Of a stretch of DNA of 17,430 nucleotides, positions 1 through 9,660 are shown piece by piece. The translations under genes and the position numbers were made by a program. This stretch comes from a bacterium. GTDB taxonomy: Bacteria; Patescibacteria; JAEDAM01; Absconditabacterales; Absconditicoccaceae. The first letter of the stretch is position 1. Each line of letters begins with the position of its first letter. The notes under the pieces are model-generated. The model did no database searches, was not told the DNA's origin, and saw only the letters and a program-made list of their open reading frames with translations. The stretch covers positions 1 to 17,430 of the forward strand of contig JAUMYK010000023.1 of assembly GCA_030528665.1 (NCBI GenBank), given 5' to 3'.

Positions 1-2
1 AT

Positions 3-140
3 ACAGTTTTGCGTTGTAAAAAGATTTTTGAGAATTTGGAGCTTGAGAGGGCTTTCGTAGCCGAGAAGATCGCAAAGCTCCAGGCAGAGATCAAGAGTAC
101 TGAGGGGTATTTGGGGACTACGAGATTTATGAAGAGTTAA
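3..140 (+). CDS. 3' end of an unidentified protein (partial, truncated by window edge)
   Basis: Only one + frame is open from the window edge to a TAA at 138-140; the other two frames hit TAG or TAA within the first 60 bases. It gives the last 45 residues of a protein, rich in Glu, Lys, Leu and Ala (for example the stretch ELERAFVAEKIAKLQAEIKS), which looks like an amphipathic or coiled-coil helix. No family can be named from so short a tail. A strong terminator follows 15 bases after the stop, so this gene ends a transcription unit. No start is inside the window. Confidence 0.6.
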   Translation, partial: TVLRCKKIFENLELERAFVAEKIAKLQAEIKSTEGYLGTTRFMKS

Positions 141-155
141 GAGTGTAGAGTTACG

Positions 156-188
156 CACGCTTCATAGGAGGCGTGTTTTTTTTCTTTT
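156..188 (+). terminator. Intrinsic terminator after the partial gene
   Basis: An 8-bp stem (156-163 with 168-175, one G-U pair) closes a 4-base loop and is followed directly by a run of eight T. It ends the transcript of the partial upstream gene and separates it from the promoter at 191-218. Confidence 0.8.
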
Positions 189-190
189 CC

Positions 191-218
191 TTGACTATTT
201 GCTTAAAATGAGTATTTA
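191..218 (+). promoter_or_regulatory. Sigma-70-like promoter for the two-gene unit 248-1748
   Basis: TTGACT at 191-196 and TATTTA at 213-218 are separated by 16 bp. They sit about 30 bases before the ATG at 248 and just after a terminator, as expected for a new transcription start. The other strong promoter candidates in this window also have 16-bp spacing. Confidence 0.55.
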
Positions 219-247
219 ATGGATATTTATCTTCTAATAGATTATCC

Positions 248-1240
248 ATGAGAAAATTTTTTAGTATTATTATTTTTTCTTTCGTTTTTTCAGGAGTAAG
301 TTTTGCAAACCAAGAACAGTATGAGAGATGTATTAACACAGCAAAACACAATATTTTAATGTATGCTGGTATGACCAATGCAGGCATGAGTTCTAGGTGA
401 CAAGAAGGAATGAAACAGGCAGAAGAAAATGCTAAAACTGAATGTGCATATAAATGGTTAAGCTCCTCATCAAGTTATTCACCTCAGGTTATTGTTATTT
501 CACCATTTGAGGATCAAGATTTTTACTCAACTTCCGATCGTACTCATTGGCTCTATCATTCACAGAGAGCCATTGAGTTTAAAGATGAGGGAAAATATGA
601 TCGTGTAATTGAAGAGTTGCAGGAATCTTTAAAATACCTAAAACATAATGGACAACTTTATCAAGATACTAAACTCCTTTTACAACACGCAGAAATTAAA
701 CAGGGATTTATAGAACTAGATATATGGTTTAAGAAATATACTGAAGAAAGGGATCAAGGTATTTACTATGCTGAAAAGGGATATTATGAGTCAGCTCTTC
801 CATATTTCATTCAGGCAAAACATCATGCTAAAGAGTATGAACAAGTTTGCAAAAAACTCTCTTGATTACTTAAAAAAGATAATAATTACACAGAATTTTC
901 ATCACTCTGTGAAGTAGTTAATTCTGGAGAAATATGGATTGTAGCGGAAGCATCTAAAAATTATAATCTTGCGTATGACATAAAAACCCAAGAAGAAGAA
1001 ACAAAGCGTATGCAAAAAGAAGAGGAAATAAAACAGAAAGGAGAAAATCAAAAAAGAATAGTTCAAATCAAAGAACAACTATGAACAAAGGCAGAAATAC
1101 TGACAAATCTCATTGTTGAGATCATGCATAGAGATAAAGAAACTATCAATACGGTAAGAACCATAGCAAAAACTTTCGTAGAAAGCAATAATAGTGAAAC
1201 TAAATTGATAGGAAAACTTTTACTTCTTGAATTAGAATAG
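248..1240 (+). CDS. Secreted TPR-like alpha-helical protein
   Basis: A 330-residue protein if TGA is read as Gly; in-frame TGA codons lie at 398, 863 and 1082, and the true stop is TAG at 1238-1240. The first 20 residues form a classic Sec signal peptide: MRKF, a hydrophobic core of Ile/Phe, and cleavage after SFA. Residues from about 105 to 205 have TPR-like helix pairs with the pattern of small and aromatic residues such as AIEFKDEGKYDRVIEELQES and YYAEKGYYESALPYFIQAK. A charged helix follows (about 245-275, Glu/Lys-rich). The standard code would break this into pieces lacking the signal peptide. It is separated by one base from the membrane protein gene downstream, so the two are probably co-translated. 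No enzyme motif is visible; I infer an envelope-side scaffold or interaction role. Confidence 0.8.
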
Positions 1241-1241
1241 G

Positions 1242-1748
1242 ATGAGGAAAAAATGAAGCAATAAACCGCTCAATCTTGCAAATAGATGGATGAGATTTTT
1301 AGCACATATTATAGATATTTTCTTTCTCTTTACCATTATTGGAGGATGCGTGAACATCTATCTTTGGCTTACAAAATCAACTACATTATGACACTTTATT
1401 ACAGGAGTAAAAGAACGAACTCTTGAAGATAAGCCGCTTATTGAAAGACAAAAGTGGGTAAGAGGTATTTGTTATTTTCCCCTTAGTTTTGCATTTTATG
1501 CTTACATTGTAGGTGTTTTGTACTTATTATTTGGGGATGAATTCGCACAAGCTATATCTATTCCTTCTGTTGTAGTATTTTGGTTATTATGACTATTGGG
1601 GATGTATGAAACATGGTGACCATCTCCCAACATTATTGAAGGTATAGTGTGGACTAGGCGTGTTCAGTATACAAAACCCATCACTTGGCTTATTATGCTT
1701 ATTATATTACTTTTTGCTGGTTTGATAGCTCTTTTAAGAACGAGTTAG
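1242..1748 (+). CDS. RDD-family-like integral membrane protein
   Basis: A 168-residue protein with four in-frame TGA codons read as Gly; the stop is TAG at 1746-1748. Residue 5 is already a TGA-Gly, so standard-code gene finders would miss it entirely. Near the N-terminus, NRWMRFLAHIIDIFFLFTI resembles the first helix of RDD proteins (conserved Arg, then Asp in the membrane segment). Hydrophobic segments lie at about 18-38, 78-97, 105-121 and 146-164. The ATG follows the TAG of the upstream gene after one base, suggesting translational coupling. RDD proteins are poorly characterised; some are Na+/H+ antiporters. Membrane location is well supported, the exact family less so. Confidence 0.75.
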
Positions 1749-1798
1749 CAGTAACTTATTTAAGAGGCAATCAATAAGTATATAAGATCAATATTGAA

Positions 1799-1826
1799 TA
1801 AAAAGGAGCAATAGCTCCCTTTTTTA
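1799..1826. terminator. Bidirectional terminator between convergent units
   Basis: The stem 1805-1809 with 1814-1818 (GGAGC/GCTCC, loop AATA) is flanked by an A-run on the left and a T-run on the right, so it can stop transcripts from both sides. It lies between the RDD-like gene (+) and the end of the long virion gene (-). Confidence 0.75.
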
Positions 1827-1841
1827 TGTTGAGATTATGAA

Positions 1842-4800
1842 TTACAAAAGTCATTCTTTTTGTTGAGAGGGATAGAGCCATTGAGCAAACTCCTCATCAA
1901 AAATATTAGCAAATGAGTTTTGTATCTGATAGGTATTGCTGTATAGAAGTCCATCAATATCCGCCATATTCAATTGCAAGGATTTTCATTCATTTGGGAA
2001 TAGTCTATTGTAATATACCTCTTCACTTGCATTGATGGCTGCACCTGTTCTTGATCTCATCAAGGCATCAAGCTCATTTTGAAGAGCCGTTGCTAGAGAT
2101 TTGATTTTAGAGTTTTGAGTTTGTCCTACCTTGTTCGCTAATTTTTCCAACTTTCCGCTAAAAAATCCAGGCTCTATACCTTCTTTTTGTAATTGAGTAA
2201 GAAGATTTTTAATACTATTTAAGTTCTTTCATAAATCTCTCCTAGATTTTAATTTTCCGCCAGCATCTACGCCCATAGTTTTTTCCACAATAGTCATAAA
2301 CTTATTTCTTATTTGTTCTTCGCTTCAACTATTTTTAATTATTCTTTGTAATTCAGACTTTGAATTTGAGGACATTTTCGCATTTGGGAAGGAGATCATA
2401 TTAAAATAATGATCAAACTTCTGGTTATTAACTAATTTATTTCATTCGGATTCAATATATCCTGCAATTCTATGCGTAGGTACTTTGGTATACCCCACCT
2501 TATGATCTGAACTGCCATTACTGTCAAAGAGGGTTGTTGTTCCATCATCGTTAATAGATACTACAATACCTACATGCCCATATTTTTTCTGCTTTTCTGT
2601 TGCAGTTTCGCTTTTTGACCAATCAACAACTGCCACACTTCCAACTTGAGCAACTTTTGAAGTCGTTTTTTTAATTTTTTCCTCAATTTCATTTGGAAAA
2701 CTCTGCCATCCAAGGTATTTTTTAGCAAAGGTGCCACATTCACCTCCCACACTTCCTACAGGATTATTCGCAATAAAATCTTCTAGCATATGATTAGTTG
2801 TTTCTCCAAAGATACTACTTCCTCATTGATCAAAATAAGTAACTTTCCCACTATTAGGATCATAGACTCCTCTTGTATTTTCTGTGATGGTTATTGGAGC
2901 ATAGGACTTATTCTTGCCTGTACTTATTCCGGTAAAGTCTGCTCTCTGCATGAGATTGCTGATGGTTTGAGCAGGAGTATAACCTTTATTAAGCATTGCT
3001 TGGATTTCGCCTTGATATTTCATTCCTGAGCCTGGAGCATAGCTTTCTAGGGTATTAACTGTTGCTTGCATTTGATAATTCAAAACCTCATCTATTTGGT
3101 CTGCGAAACCATGTTCTTGAGCATATTGCATAGCCATTTGAGGGGTCATATACATACTTTCGCTCATAAACTGTTTTTTCTTTGCATTGGTATATTCTAA
3201 TTGCTTATACTCGTAGTTCATAAGATCTGTTTTTGCGTCAATCAAGCTTTTAAGATTGGCTCTCGCATTTGTAGAAGCATCCATATAGATTTTTTGAGCT
3301 GATTCTATGAACCCTTTTGTCGCTTCCGCTAAAGCTTTTTGCCCTTCCATACTCACGAGTCCATATTTAGATTGAAGTTGTGCTACCCCTGAGATATAGG
3401 CATTTTTTGCTTGCACAAGAGACTCATTGAGCTGTCTTACGAGATCGGCATCCTTTCTTTCGTAAGCCATCATCAAATCCATTTTAATATCGTTGATCTG
3501 GATTTTTCCTCTTTCATACTTGGTTGTCATGTCATCCAAAATCTCCTTTGCCTGAGTTTGGATTTCTTGGAGTCCCTGTATTCCCCTTGAACTGAATCCT
3601 ATTCCTGTAAGTCCTGCAAGCATATTTGCATTTCCTTCGTTGATTTCATTCTGCCTTTTTTGTCTTTCGTAGTTTTTTTGATGGGTTTCCGTGAGTCGCT
3701 GTAAATCTCTATCCTGCCTCTGCATCGCTAATTCATGATCCTCCTTAAGTCTTTGCCTTGCAATATCTGTTTCCTCAGAGAGTCTTGTTTTTTCAGTATC
3801 TGAGAGATCATAGTATTTCCCCAGTCTTGTTGCTTTATGTCCTTGTTTGAGGAGATTGAGTTGGTAAACCTTATCGGTTGTCCATCAGAGCCTATCAGCA
3901 ATTTGTTGAGCATTCATACCCATCCCCTCCAGTTGTCCCATTTTTTCAAGATCAGTTTTAATTTCTGTTTGAGATTCAGGAGAAAAAAGACTTAATCCTG
4001 ACTCCATATTGAGGTTCAATTTTGAAAGATCAGACTGATTTCAGATAAATGTGCCAAGCATCTTTTGCATATCTCCTGCAAGTCTATTTCTTTCTTCAGG
4101 ATTAGTAATATCATACGCTCCCTTAGCTGAGGTCAGAAACTCTTTGAGCTTATAAAAAGCCTCGTCTCCATAAGTTTCCTTTAACGCATTCAAGTCTCCA
4201 AATTGATCGAAATTTGTTTTGAGGGTCGTATTGACAAATTCCCAATACTCACTGTCTGAGAGTTGGTTGCTATTTGCTTGATTAGGATCGGCATTAGGAG
4301 CTAAAGAATTGAGATCGTACTTTCCCTTTTGATCAAAATAAGTATCGGTATTTCTTTTATTGATTTCTCCTATTCTATTCCAAATAGCAGTAATGGTATT
4401 ATCTTTATCTCCTTGACTAGCGTTTGCAAAATCACCAAATTGGTTGAGATAGTTGGCGATTCCCTCTCTGCTATCTATCCCATCATTATAAAACGCATTT
4501 GCCAAAAAATCATTCCTCATTGTTAGATAGCCAGCACTTTGTTGCTCCTTTTGTTTTGCTCTCTCGTTCCAGAGAAACGCAGATCAATTCTTGGTCACAT
4601 CCGAGAGTCTGACATTACTATAGGTTACGCCTACCCCCTTTCAGCTATACTTAGGAGTATTGATTGCTCCACCAGTGTCTCCATACCTGCTAATTTGGGT
4701 ACCTGGTAGGATATTCCTTGCTCACGGATTACTTTGAGCAGTGATCGGATTTCTCGATTGAGAACTAGTAATTGAACTCGTATTGGTCTTATAGAGCTTA

Positions 4801-5009
4801 TCTACTGCTTGCTTTCCTCCTGTTTGTGCTGTAGAAACGAGTTTATTGTAGGAGTCCCCCATATAGTCGCTTTTTTTAATTCCATATTGACTCTCTAGGA
4901 TAGCATCAAATTTTTCAGCACCATGCTGCTTTCTTCCCTGATTGATGACATCGGTCATCCGCTTGTCTTTTTTTTGGTCTAACCCCCATTGATACGGTTT
5001 TACTGCCAT
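1842..5009 (-). CDS. Giant virion protein with CHAP peptidoglycan hydrolase domain (ejection/internal virion protein)
   Basis: A 1055-residue protein from ATG at 5009 to TAA at 1842-1844, with 11 in-frame TGA-Gly codons. An in-frame TAA at 5013-5015 fixes the start region. The N-terminal 330 residues are Asn/Asp/Gln-rich. About residues 330-640 are strongly helical with long Glu/Lys/Gln heptads. Residues of about 741-856 form a CHAP-like cysteine peptidase/amidase domain: GGEC (Cys758) opens it, KYGHVGIV gives His812, and an Asp/Asn about 18-19 residues later completes the usual active site. A 200-residue helical tail follows. Being last in the head-tail operon and very long, it resembles podovirus ejection proteins that carry a lytic domain to cross the cell wall during DNA entry. 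It could also be a tape-measure-like or cell-lysis protein; no separate endolysin is visible here. Confidence 0.85.
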
Positions 5010-5025
5010 GTGTTACTGGTATAGA

Positions 5026-6624
5026 TTATAAAGTTTTTTCAAGTTTTGCATTGTTTGATTCATTCTTCCCTTTTTCGGAAATCTCTCTATCTCAGAGTCC
5101 TATCAGCCCAATACTTCCTCCACTAAGACAGAAATCTCAGGGTCATACTCCAGAATACACCAGTTCTACCTTTTTCCCTCTTGCCCTGAGGTTCCCTGCA
5201 GTAATCCCATATTCAAAAGGGATCATCCCATTTTTACTAAACTCTGCATTGTAAGGACTCCCTCATAGAGATTCTGAACCTGTTCCTGCCATTTCTGCAG
5301 TTTTTCATTTGATATTTCCTTTGAATTTAGAAATTCCATCTACTAACACCTCCACACCAATACTTGCTCAGTCTTCTATTTCTCCATAAACATTCACTTC
5401 TCTAAATTCCTTTCTAATGTTTGGATTTCAAAAACTCAAAGGGGCATTTCTCCTTTCCCAAACGATTGGTTGCCCATTATCCATATTTCCCACATCATCG
5501 AGATAGATTTCGCCGTTGGTATCGCTTCCTGCGTAGTATTTCCCATCACATTTTTCCACATCAGAGAAGTATTTATTGGTGTCTACGATAAAATTATCAT
5601 TGATCACATCATACACTAGCACGACATTATTAAACGGCTCTCATTTTTCTTTCAGATGAAAGTAGACCTGCTTTTTCTCCTTGTTATAATAACCAAAACA
5701 TCCAGACTGATCCTCATCCAAGGAATCCAAAAACCTTTGAATAGACTGCCCAGCACGGTCGGAGAGGTCGCCCACGCTAATATCAGTCACTCATGGGATA
5801 AATTCCAGAGTTCTTACCTTATTCCCTTTTGCAAAAAAGAAGATTCTATCATCAGCTACCACCACACTACGGCATGATGCTACACGGTTTTCTCCTGCAA
5901 TGGGGGTAGTATATCTGGAGGTTTCCGTTCCTACTGTCACAGTGTCTTTGGTGAGTACTTCGATAGTATTGGTGGTAAAAATATACACCTTTCCTTTATT
6001 AGAACTGATTGCCTCTATTTCTGAAGCGAAAAAGAGACTCTCACTTCCATTTCCTGTAAAATCATAGGCATCATTGGGGGTGGTTTTGGTAATTCCTTTT
6101 GAGATATAGAGCATATTCTTATTTTCTCCTCCACCTGCGAGATATACATTTGCACTAAAAACCGTACCAAATCTTGGATTAGCTCCACTAGTAATTTTTG
6201 AAGTATCTAAAACCGTAAAAATCCCTTCTTTCCTATCAAACACTTTCGGAAAATTCTTCCCATCGAGACAAAATACAAAATTATTATAGACAACAAAATT
6301 TACCTGCTCTTTTTCGTCAAAAGTTGTTCCTGTCTTCTCCTCAAGGACTCCGGTTTTTAAATCTACTTTGTAAAATTTTCCCTTGCAAATCGCATAAAGC
6401 TCTCCTTTGACTGCTACGAGTCCTTGAATTTTGCTTTTCACTCCTTCAGGTCAGTTGCTGATTTTCTGATAGCCTTTCCTTACGGTAGTAGTTCCGTTAA
6501 TTGTCCTGATATTTTTACATCCTACGCAAAAAGATTCAGGTACGAGATGAATTCCCTTGTCTGCTATAAGTCCTCTTGCAAAAGGAGTTTTTAAGTTAAT
6601 GGTAGTTATTCCCTCAGTAGCCAT
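5026..6624 (-). CDS. Beta-propeller-like tail/neck protein (P22 gp10-like position)
   Basis: A 532-residue protein from ATG at 6624 to TAA at 5026-5028, containing 10 in-frame TGA-Gly codons. An in-frame TAA at 6628-6630 limits the start to MKs at or just after 6624. The sequence is a chain of short beta-strand units of the kind VKGELYAICKGKFYKVDL, VYNNFVFCLDGK, VYIFTTNTIEVLT and DDRIFFFAKGNKVRTLEF, spaced as in beta-propellers. A final region (about 400-532) looks like a beta-sandwich. P22 gp10, a tail plug protein of similar size, stands at the same place in the gene order after the connector protein. The match rests on fold pattern and position, not on a specific motif. It ends 16 bases before the next gene, in the same operon. 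Confidence 0.65.
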
Positions 6625-6641
6625 TTTTTAGGAATAGGAAA

Positions 6642-7484
6642 CTAAAAGAAGTCAGGAGTTCTCATGATGGATTTTTTCACTTTTCTTGTTGATTTTTTCG
6701 TTTCTGAGGCATACTCAGAATAGAGAAGTCCTACGGATTTATACCCCTTATTCAAAATCGCCGTTGCTTTATTCACTTCCGAGGTATCTACAAGGATTTC
6801 TCCAGCTACGATATAAGCGATACTATTGATTCCATAGTTATCAGGCAACCCACACACATCATCAGATTTTTTCATCTCTTGGAGTTTTGTCTGATAAGCA
6901 AGTCTCAATTTCCCCTCATATCCATAAATTGCGATATACCTTTCATCTCCTTCCTGATCTCTATAGATAACATAGCATGGATATTCGGTGATAATCTCAC
7001 TTGTCCTATAATGAACCAGTTTTTCATTGTTTGGTTTAAAAAGATCAAGAGGCTTTTTGCAATCTTCTGGTAACTTAAGGAGCCTTCCAACTCTTTGACC
7101 TTTTTGGAAATCGGTAGTATTCTGGATTATTCCATTTTCTACCTTTACAACCTTTACTATTCCATCAATAAGAAGCGGAAATTGCTCATCATTCAGGCTT
7201 AAATCATCAAGCGTTGCTGTAGCTTCATCTTCATTGACACTCACAACCTCATACTCCTTTCTGTTTCGCTCTAGGATACAATCTCTATGGAGAAACCCCA
7301 TATCTCCTCATCTGATTTTAGCACCTGTAAGAATATTCACGACTTCTCCGCTAATGATCGCATCTCTTACACTATGGATTGAGGGGATTACATCTCTTTC
7401 CTTATGATAAATAGTGCTGGTTTCATCTTCTCCCAGTATTCAGTAAATTTTGTCTATAATTTCTTTTAGAGTGTTAGATTTCAT
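6642..7484 (-). CDS. Putative head-tail connector/adaptor (P22 gp4-like position)
   Basis: A 280-residue protein from ATG at 7484 to TAG at 6642-6644, with TGA-Gly codons at 7440 and 7308. Under the standard code only the last 219 residues or fewer would be seen. The N-terminal 30 residues (MKSNTLKEIIDKIYGILGED) form a helix; the middle is rich in beta strands with Val/Glu/Tyr alternation, and the C-terminus is basic, ending KKSIMRTPDFF. No motif lets me name a family. Its place between the coat module and the propeller-like protein is where short-tailed phages encode the portal-proximal adaptor. It is longer than P22 gp4 (166 residues). Function is inferred from position only. Confidence 0.55.
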
Positions 7485-7514
7485 CAGCACTATGACATCA
7501 TATAAAAAAGATTT

Positions 7515-7772
7515 TTATTCAGACTTTTCAGTCTTTTTTAGCTCTTTTTGGGAGTTCTTTTTAGAAGCTTCAGGTGTAGCCTTAGTTTTGTCAGATTTTT
7601 CAGTCTTTTTTGGCTTATAAGTCCCTTCTCTAAGCTCTTCTACGACCTGCTTTCTCTCCTCATCTTGAATCGCCTCAAGAATTTTCCACTCCTCATCTGT
7701 CCAAGGAGTCCCTAGTGCTTTTGCATTCCCTTCTTGCACAAGTCTCATTCGATCTGGTCAAATCAATGTCAT
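7515..7772 (-). CDS. Small charged virion-module protein of unknown function
   Basis: An 85-residue protein from ATG at 7772 to TAA at 7515-7517. The N-terminus MTLIGPDRMR uses one TGA-Gly at 7758; starting at the inner Met (7748) would avoid it. Residues 1-50 form a compact domain with PWTDEEWKILEAIQDEERK. Residues 55-85 are Lys/Glu/Ser/Thr-rich, probably disordered, with two similar runs around KKTEKSDK and LKKTEKSE. It lies right after the capsid gene's terminator. Candidates include a head decoration or head-completion factor; nothing in the sequence decides between these. Confidence 0.6.
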
Positions 7773-7792
7773 TTTTTCTATTATCAAAAGAT

Positions 7793-7827
7793 AAAAAAGG
7801 ACATAGCATAACTTACCTGCTATGCCC
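7793..7827 (-). terminator. Terminator downstream of the major capsid gene
   Basis: On the - strand a 9-bp stem (7826-7818 with 7808-7800, one G-U pair) is followed by a run of six T (7798-7793). It lies 8 bases after the capsid stop. It is probably leaky, so that capsid mRNA is more abundant than the downstream tail mRNA. Confidence 0.7.
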
Positions 7828-7834
7828 CTATTAC

Positions 7835-8824
7835 TTAGGCTTGGTTCGTTCCTTTAGAACCTACAATATATGGAGCCCATCCAAATCCTCTTGAGTAGAT
7901 GAAGTCAAACATATAATGCCAGTTTGCATCAGGATTAAATTCCTTAGGCTTAGTGAGTTTTGGGTGCTGAGCCCAAAAGAGTTTAAGGGTATTTTTTACA
8001 AGCTTGGAATTAAACATATACCATTGTTTAGAGGTATCTACTCCCGCAGAAGTCATAGCAAGCTTACTCCAAACCTTTACCTTAAATCTTCCCTTGTATG
8101 GATTTACATCATTATTCCCTGTCCCAGGCAAAAGAGCTGAGTTAACCATAATCAAAGCCTCTTTTTCAAACTCAGGAGATACGAGAATAGTATCAAACTC
8201 AATAGGTCTATTGATTCCATTTGGGTCTTTATACAAGTACCCCATTCTTCTTGCTGCTTCAATAGCGTCAATACTCAATTCTGGGTTCTTTGTAGTTCCT
8301 TTTACAATAAGGTTGCTAAAGGTTCTACTGGTTGCACCATTAGTATGAGCTTCACTAAAGAGAGCTTTACCGTTTGCTCCTACAGGAGTAACAGATTGTC
8401 CGTAGACATCATTATAAGCACTAGTAGAGAATCCATTAGAGAGAATATCCGCCAATGACTGGTCTATTTTATTCATACCATCATCCACAATCGTTCTTAC
8501 ATTCTCTTCTACTTGATCATACTCGTTATAAAGCCTAGCGAGCTTAGTTACGATCACATCTGCACCATACTGTTGCTTTGCCAAAGTGAGAAGGTGTCCC
8601 TCTTTACCTGTAGCAACAGGAAAATTCTGCCCCTCAGTGATTGCGGCTACCCCAGCAACACCATGATTGAGTTTGATGTTATCGTGTCTATTTGAATTCT
8701 TTTTTTGGTCAAAAAGATCAAAACCAACCTTATCTTCGATGGAATCTACCATCGCATCATTATAGATTTCATCAATCTTTTTTATATGATCGGTTAAGTC
8801 CTTATATTTTGTTGTATCAAGCAT
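7835..8824 (-). CDS. Major capsid protein (HK97-fold type)
   Basis: A 329-residue protein from ATG at 8824 to TAA at 7835-7837; a TAA at 8831-8833 lies just upstream in frame, so the start is secure. The size and pattern fit phage major head proteins: a helical N-terminus, GADVIVTKLARLYNEYD resembling a spine helix, then IEAARRM, the strand-helix stretch FDTILVSPEFEKEALIMVNS, and NPYKGRFKVKVWSKLA, as in Mu gpT-like and other HK97-fold coats. It follows the scaffold gene, the usual order. It has 24 glycines and not one uses TGA, unlike its neighbours, so it reads the same in both genetic codes. A terminator follows. Confidence 0.85.
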   Translation of the reverse strand: MLDTTKYKDLTDHIKKIDEIYNDAMVDSIEDKVGFDLFDQKKNSNRHDNIKLNHGVAGVAAITEGQNFPVATGKEGHLLTLAKQQYGADVIVTKLARLYNEYDQVEENVRTIVDDGMNKIDQSLADILSNGFSTSAYNDVYGQSVTPVGANGKALFSEAHTNGATSRTFSNLIVKGTTKNPELSIDAIEAARRMGYLYKDPNGINRPIEFDTILVSPEFEKEALIMVNSALLPGTGNNDVNPYKGRFKVKVWSKLAMTSAGVDTSKQWYMFNSKLVKNTLKLFWAQHPKLTKPKEFNPDANWHYMFDFIYSRGFGWAPYIVGSKGTNQA

Positions 8825-8850
8825 GATTATTTACAAAACAAATAAAAGTC

Positions 8851-9549
8851 TTAGGATTTCTTTTTTCTGTAAATCTCACGAATATCAGCACTTTCTGCTT
8901 TAGGATTCGGAGCCTCAGGGGTAGGAGTCCTATTTCCTCCTCCGAGGATGCCAGCTCCACGAAGTTCATCATCTTTTGTGATTTTGTCCTCTTTCCCGAG
9001 GAGTCTCCGTGCTTTATTGGCATATTTACTTACGGCTTCAGGGGTTAAATCCCTTTCTCCGAGGAGGTCGTCAAATTCCTCCATAAACTGAGATTTTGTC
9101 TTAGCATCCATTTTCTTATTAGAAATGAAGTCTGACAAATCTCTTTTTGCGAGCTCTCTCGCAGTGGATTTCTTGACCTTTGAGTCCACATCGTCCTCAG
9201 TGTCAATACTCCCAGCGTAAGCATCGCTTCCATAGTTTTCTACTAAAGCATCATAGAGGTCTTTAGGATCGTCATAATCAAAGTGCTCAGCAATTGCTTT
9301 GGCAATCCTTTTGTCAGACTTATAATACTTAAAGAAGGCTTTATTGTCTTTTGAGACTTTCTTGATTGCAGTCAAGATTTGCACTTCTTTTTGACTTCCA
9401 TTGTAGTCTTTCTCAATTTTTTTTAGCCTCTCTATTTCAGCTTCACGGGCTTCATATTCGGCTTTTGAGAGACTGACAACTTCGTCCTGATTGTTCCCCT
9501 GTTCCTTGTTGTCGGCTTCAAGGTGTTCTTGATTGTGTAGTGTTTCCAT
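8851..9549 (-). CDS. Capsid scaffolding protein
   Basis: A 232-residue acidic, highly charged helical protein from ATG at 9549 to TAA at 8851-8853, with no in-frame TGA. Residues 22-60 form a coiled coil (SLSKAEYEAREAEIERLKKI), followed by mixed Asp/Lys-rich helices. A Gly/Pro-rich linker (about 198-218) leads to a short basic C-terminal helix ending REIYRKKKS. Basic C-terminal helices contact the coat in P22-type scaffolds. Its place directly before the capsid gene and its composition support the call; there is no catalytic motif. A 112-base gap with hairpins separates it from the preceding gene, unlike most gene pairs here. Confidence 0.8.
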   Translation of the reverse strand: METLHNQEHLEADNKEQGNNQDEVVSLSKAEYEAREAEIERLKKIEKDYNGSQKEVQILTAIKKVSKDNKAFFKYYKSDKRIAKAIAEHFDYDDPKDLYDALVENYGSDAYAGSIDTEDDVDSKVKKSTARELAKRDLSDFISNKKMDAKTKSQFMEEFDDLLGERDLTPEAVSKYANKARRLLGKEDKITKDDELRGAGILGGGNRTPTPEAPNPKAESADIREIYRKKKS

Positions 9550-9582
9550 TCCATTACGGCTTAGGAAGTAAAAAATTGAATG

Positions 9583-9619
9583 AAAAACCCCTCAGGTTTT
9601 ATCATTAACACGAGGAGTT
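9583..9619 (-). promoter_or_regulatory. Possible attenuator or terminator before the scaffold-capsid genes
   Basis: On the - strand, AAAACC (9600-9595) can pair with GGTTTT (9589-9584) over a 5-base loop, with a further T and then CATTC after it. An alternative 8-bp pairing joins 9612-9619 with 9586-9593 (one G-U) and would exclude the first hairpin. Such competing stems are typical of transcription attenuation, but the stems are short and this is a prediction only. Confidence 0.35.
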
Positions 9620-9634
9620 TACCTAAAAAAATCT

Positions 9635-9654
9635 TGTAAAAAAATTTTTTTACA
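9635..9654. repeat. Perfect 20-bp palindrome
   Basis: TGT, seven A, seven T, ACA: a perfect dyad in the gap between the small gene ending at 9661 and the scaffold gene. It may act as a simple terminator in either direction, bend DNA through its A-tract, or bind a dimeric protein. Confidence 0.5.
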
Positions 9655-9660
9655 TCTTTT

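Noticed and set aside
151..387. A 78-residue - strand ORF at the left end
   Set aside because: It crosses a terminator and a promoter of the + strand and lies opposite the signal peptide of the secreted protein; no independent support.
2570..2752. A 60-residue - strand ORF overlapping the CHAP domain
   Set aside because: It is in a different frame from the CHAP domain, which shows clear Cys and His motifs; the basic, low-complexity shadow has none.
5656..5877. A + strand ORF of 73 residues
   Set aside because: It lies entirely within the beta-propeller-like gene on the other strand, which has continuous family-like sequence across it in table 25; no start context or homology pattern.
8004..8348. 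A + strand ORF of 114 residues antisense to the capsid gene
   Set aside because: It is a shadow of a well-supported capsid gene; composition is Leu/Ile/Ser-rich as expected from antisense of a normal coding frame.
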